Origin: CADCTM01 sp049671305
Lineage (GTDB): Bacteria; Cyanobacteriota; Cyanobacteriia; Cyanobacteriales; Coleofasciculaceae
Direction: 5' to 3'
DNA: 64,000 nt
Assembly: GCA_049671305.1 (NCBI GenBank)
Contig: JBATUR010000088.1
Location: 1-64,000, forward strand
Below the pieces are notes generated by a model that was not told where the DNA came from, did not search any database, and was given only the letters and a program-made list of their open reading frames with translations. Made by a program: the position numbers and the translations under genes. Below, piece after piece: positions 63,002 to 64,000 of the stretch (position 1 is its first letter; each line of letters opens with the position of its first letter).

Positions 63002-63430
63002 ATGACAATTGCTCAAGAATCCACGTCAACTGTTCCAGACACTAATCAAGAGTTGGTAATTGAAGGAATTAGCGAATCAGTAATTTTAGACTATTTTGCC
63101 ACGATGAATAGCGGCGATTTTGAAGCAACAGCAGCATTATTTGCGGAAACTGGGACTATGCAGCCACCGTTTGCCGAGCCAGTTATGGGACAAGAGGCGA
63201 TCGCTAATTACCTCAAAACCGAAGCCCAAGGAATGCAGCTTGCTCCTAGACAAGGACAATCTGAAATACTCGAAGAAGAAATACAGATACAAGTAAGCGG
63301 AAAAGTGCAAACTTCAGTTTTTGGCGTCAATGTTTCTTGGATCTTTATACTAAATCCCCAGCAAGAAATCTTGTTTACCAAAATTAAACTCTTAGCTTCT
63401 CCCCAAGAACTCTTAAACCTGCGTCGCTAG
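63002..63430 (+). CDS. OCP C-terminal domain homologue (CTDH-like)
   Basis: A 142-residue NTF2-fold protein that matches the OCP C-terminal domain: ILDYFATMNSGDFEATAALF, MQPPFAEPVMGQEAI and VSWIFILNPQQEILF, ending LLASPQELLNLRR like OCP. CTDHs carry carotenoid and can hand it to helical carotenoid proteins. The Tyr and Trp positions are kept; no Cys occurs in the chain, unlike CTDHs that form disulphide dimers. Probably a separate transcript, since a terminator follows ocp. Confidence 0.88.
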   Translation: MTIAQESTSTVPDTNQELVIEGISESVILDYFATMNSGDFEATAALFAETGTMQPPFAEPVMGQEAIANYLKTEAQGMQLAPRQGQSEILEEEIQIQVSGKVQTSVFGVNVSWIFILNPQQEILFTKIKLLASPQELLNLRR

Positions 63431-63534
63431 AAAGTCTGTTTATGATCAGAAAATATAGCTAAAGAACTTTAAGACTAATAAAAAGTTAAAGGGCGCTTTG
63501 TGATCGCACCCCCAATATATCTATTGTGTTTAAG

Positions 63535-63975
63535 TTAATCGACTTTTTCCGACTTTTCTGCCTTCGGCAAATTAGCCTCTAACTTCAAGCAGTTTCGCCC
63601 ATTAACTTGCAAACGATATTCCACCCGATCCATCAACCGATTCATAATCAGCCAGCCATAGCCACTTTCTTGTTTATCAGTAGGATCAGGAGGCAGATAG
63701 GTCGCTAAATCAAATCCCTCACCATGATCCCAAATTTCTAGTGCCAAATCCCGCTCTTTTAGCTCCAAACGGATTAAGACAGGCAGATTGGGTTGATCGC
63801 GATGAGCATGGCGCACCACATTAGAATAGGCTTCTACTAACGCCAGTCGCAAGCGATTTGATTGGCGCGACCAATCAACAGAATCACCTAATTCCACTTC
63901 TAAAGTGCCTAGCAGCCAACTCTCTACGATGTTTAGAAACCTCAAATCGCTTGGTACGTGCAGCTCCGTTTTCAT
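63535..63975 (-). CDS. Anti-sigma regulatory factor (RsbW-like Ser/Thr kinase)
   Basis: A 146-residue GHKL-type ATPase. N-box: LVEAYSNVVRHAHRD; G1-box: LEIWDHGEGFDL; G2-like: SGYGWLIMNRLMD. Such proteins bind or phosphorylate partners in sigma-factor or cell-signalling switches. No anti-sigma antagonist or sigma factor is within the window on this side. Confidence 0.88.
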   Translation of the reverse strand: MKTELHVPSDLRFLNIVESWLLGTLEVELGDSVDWSRQSNRLRLALVEAYSNVVRHAHRDQPNLPVLIRLELKERDLALEIWDHGEGFDLATYLPPDPTDKQESGYGWLIMNRLMDRVEYRLQVNGRNCLKLEANLPKAEKSEKVD

Positions 63976-64000
63976 CGACTACAGAACCTCCAAAGAGAGT

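Noticed and set aside
1..64000. tRNA or rRNA genes and insertion sequences
   Set aside because: No tRNA-like T-loop sequences, no rRNA and no transposase-like proteins were recognised. A covariance-model search would be decisive.
1..64000. GCGATCGC octamers spread through the window
   Set aside because: These HIP1 sites are a general feature of many cyanobacterial genomes and mark the taxon, not a local element.

Overview
The window is a chromosomal segment of a filamentous, probably heterocyst-forming cyanobacterium (order Nostocales). The evidence is the nirA-nrtABCD-narB nitrate cluster with NtcA-type promoters, a PatD-like heterocyst-frequency protein, heme oxygenase for bilin synthesis, an orange carotenoid protein with a C-terminal-domain homologue, a cyanobacterial-type type I-D CRISPR-Cas locus, an intein in gyrB, and many GCGATCGC (HIP1) octamers. 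The species cannot be named from sequence alone.

Layout. 1-8 kb: formaldehyde-detoxifying alcohol dehydrogenase, methionine aminopeptidase, an NfeD-like protein, purU, and two poorly known genes (a lipase-like hydrolase and a membrane protein). 7.3-18.4 kb: the nitrate assimilation cluster on the minus strand, read nirA, nrtA, nrtB, nrtC, nrtD, narB and a gene fusing a PsiE-like membrane domain to NarM. Two near-perfect NtcA promoters are visible, one upstream of nirA next to a 45-bp dyad and one upstream of narB. 18.6-30.5 kb: a membrane thioredoxin, then a complete type I-D CRISPR-Cas system: a 5-repeat array, a leader with a 100-bp-spaced direct repeat, and cas2, cas1, cas4, cas6, cas3', csc1, csc2 and cas10d on the minus strand. 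A WYL-type regulator lies divergently, and repeated TGTCCG boxes fill the shared promoter. The cas3' position differs from the layout I know in Synechocystis.

30.6-43.5 kb: peptide ABC transporter ATPase, zinc-ribbon protein, PatD-like protein, Rel/SpoT, a Ser/Thr kinase with SH3 tail, a membrane protein with repeated DAxTx[IL] motifs followed by an FHA protein, a lipid kinase, glcD, an SGNH hydrolase and miaA. 43.8-47 kb: gyrB interrupted by a 431-residue HNH intein. 47-49 kb: three small exported proteins in a row. 49-58 kb: heme oxygenase, an orphan P-domain protein, a DMT transporter, HpnB-like glycosyltransferase, M20 amidohydrolase, Uma2 nuclease-like protein, small and coiled-coil proteins, and CrcB. 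58-64 kb: a secreted trypsin-like protease and a small exported protein sharing a repeated SPNDP motif, HAD phosphatase, QueG, OCP, the OCP C-terminal homologue, and an RsbW-like anti-sigma factor.

The most notable observations are the PsiE-NarM fusion, the two NtcA promoters with the dyad, the rearranged I-D cas operon with candidate operator boxes, the array ending directly upstream of the thioredoxin gene, the gyrB intein, the kinase/FHA/DAxT-repeat neighbourhood, and the SPNDP motif shared by two secreted proteins. No tRNA, rRNA or intact insertion sequence was recognised.
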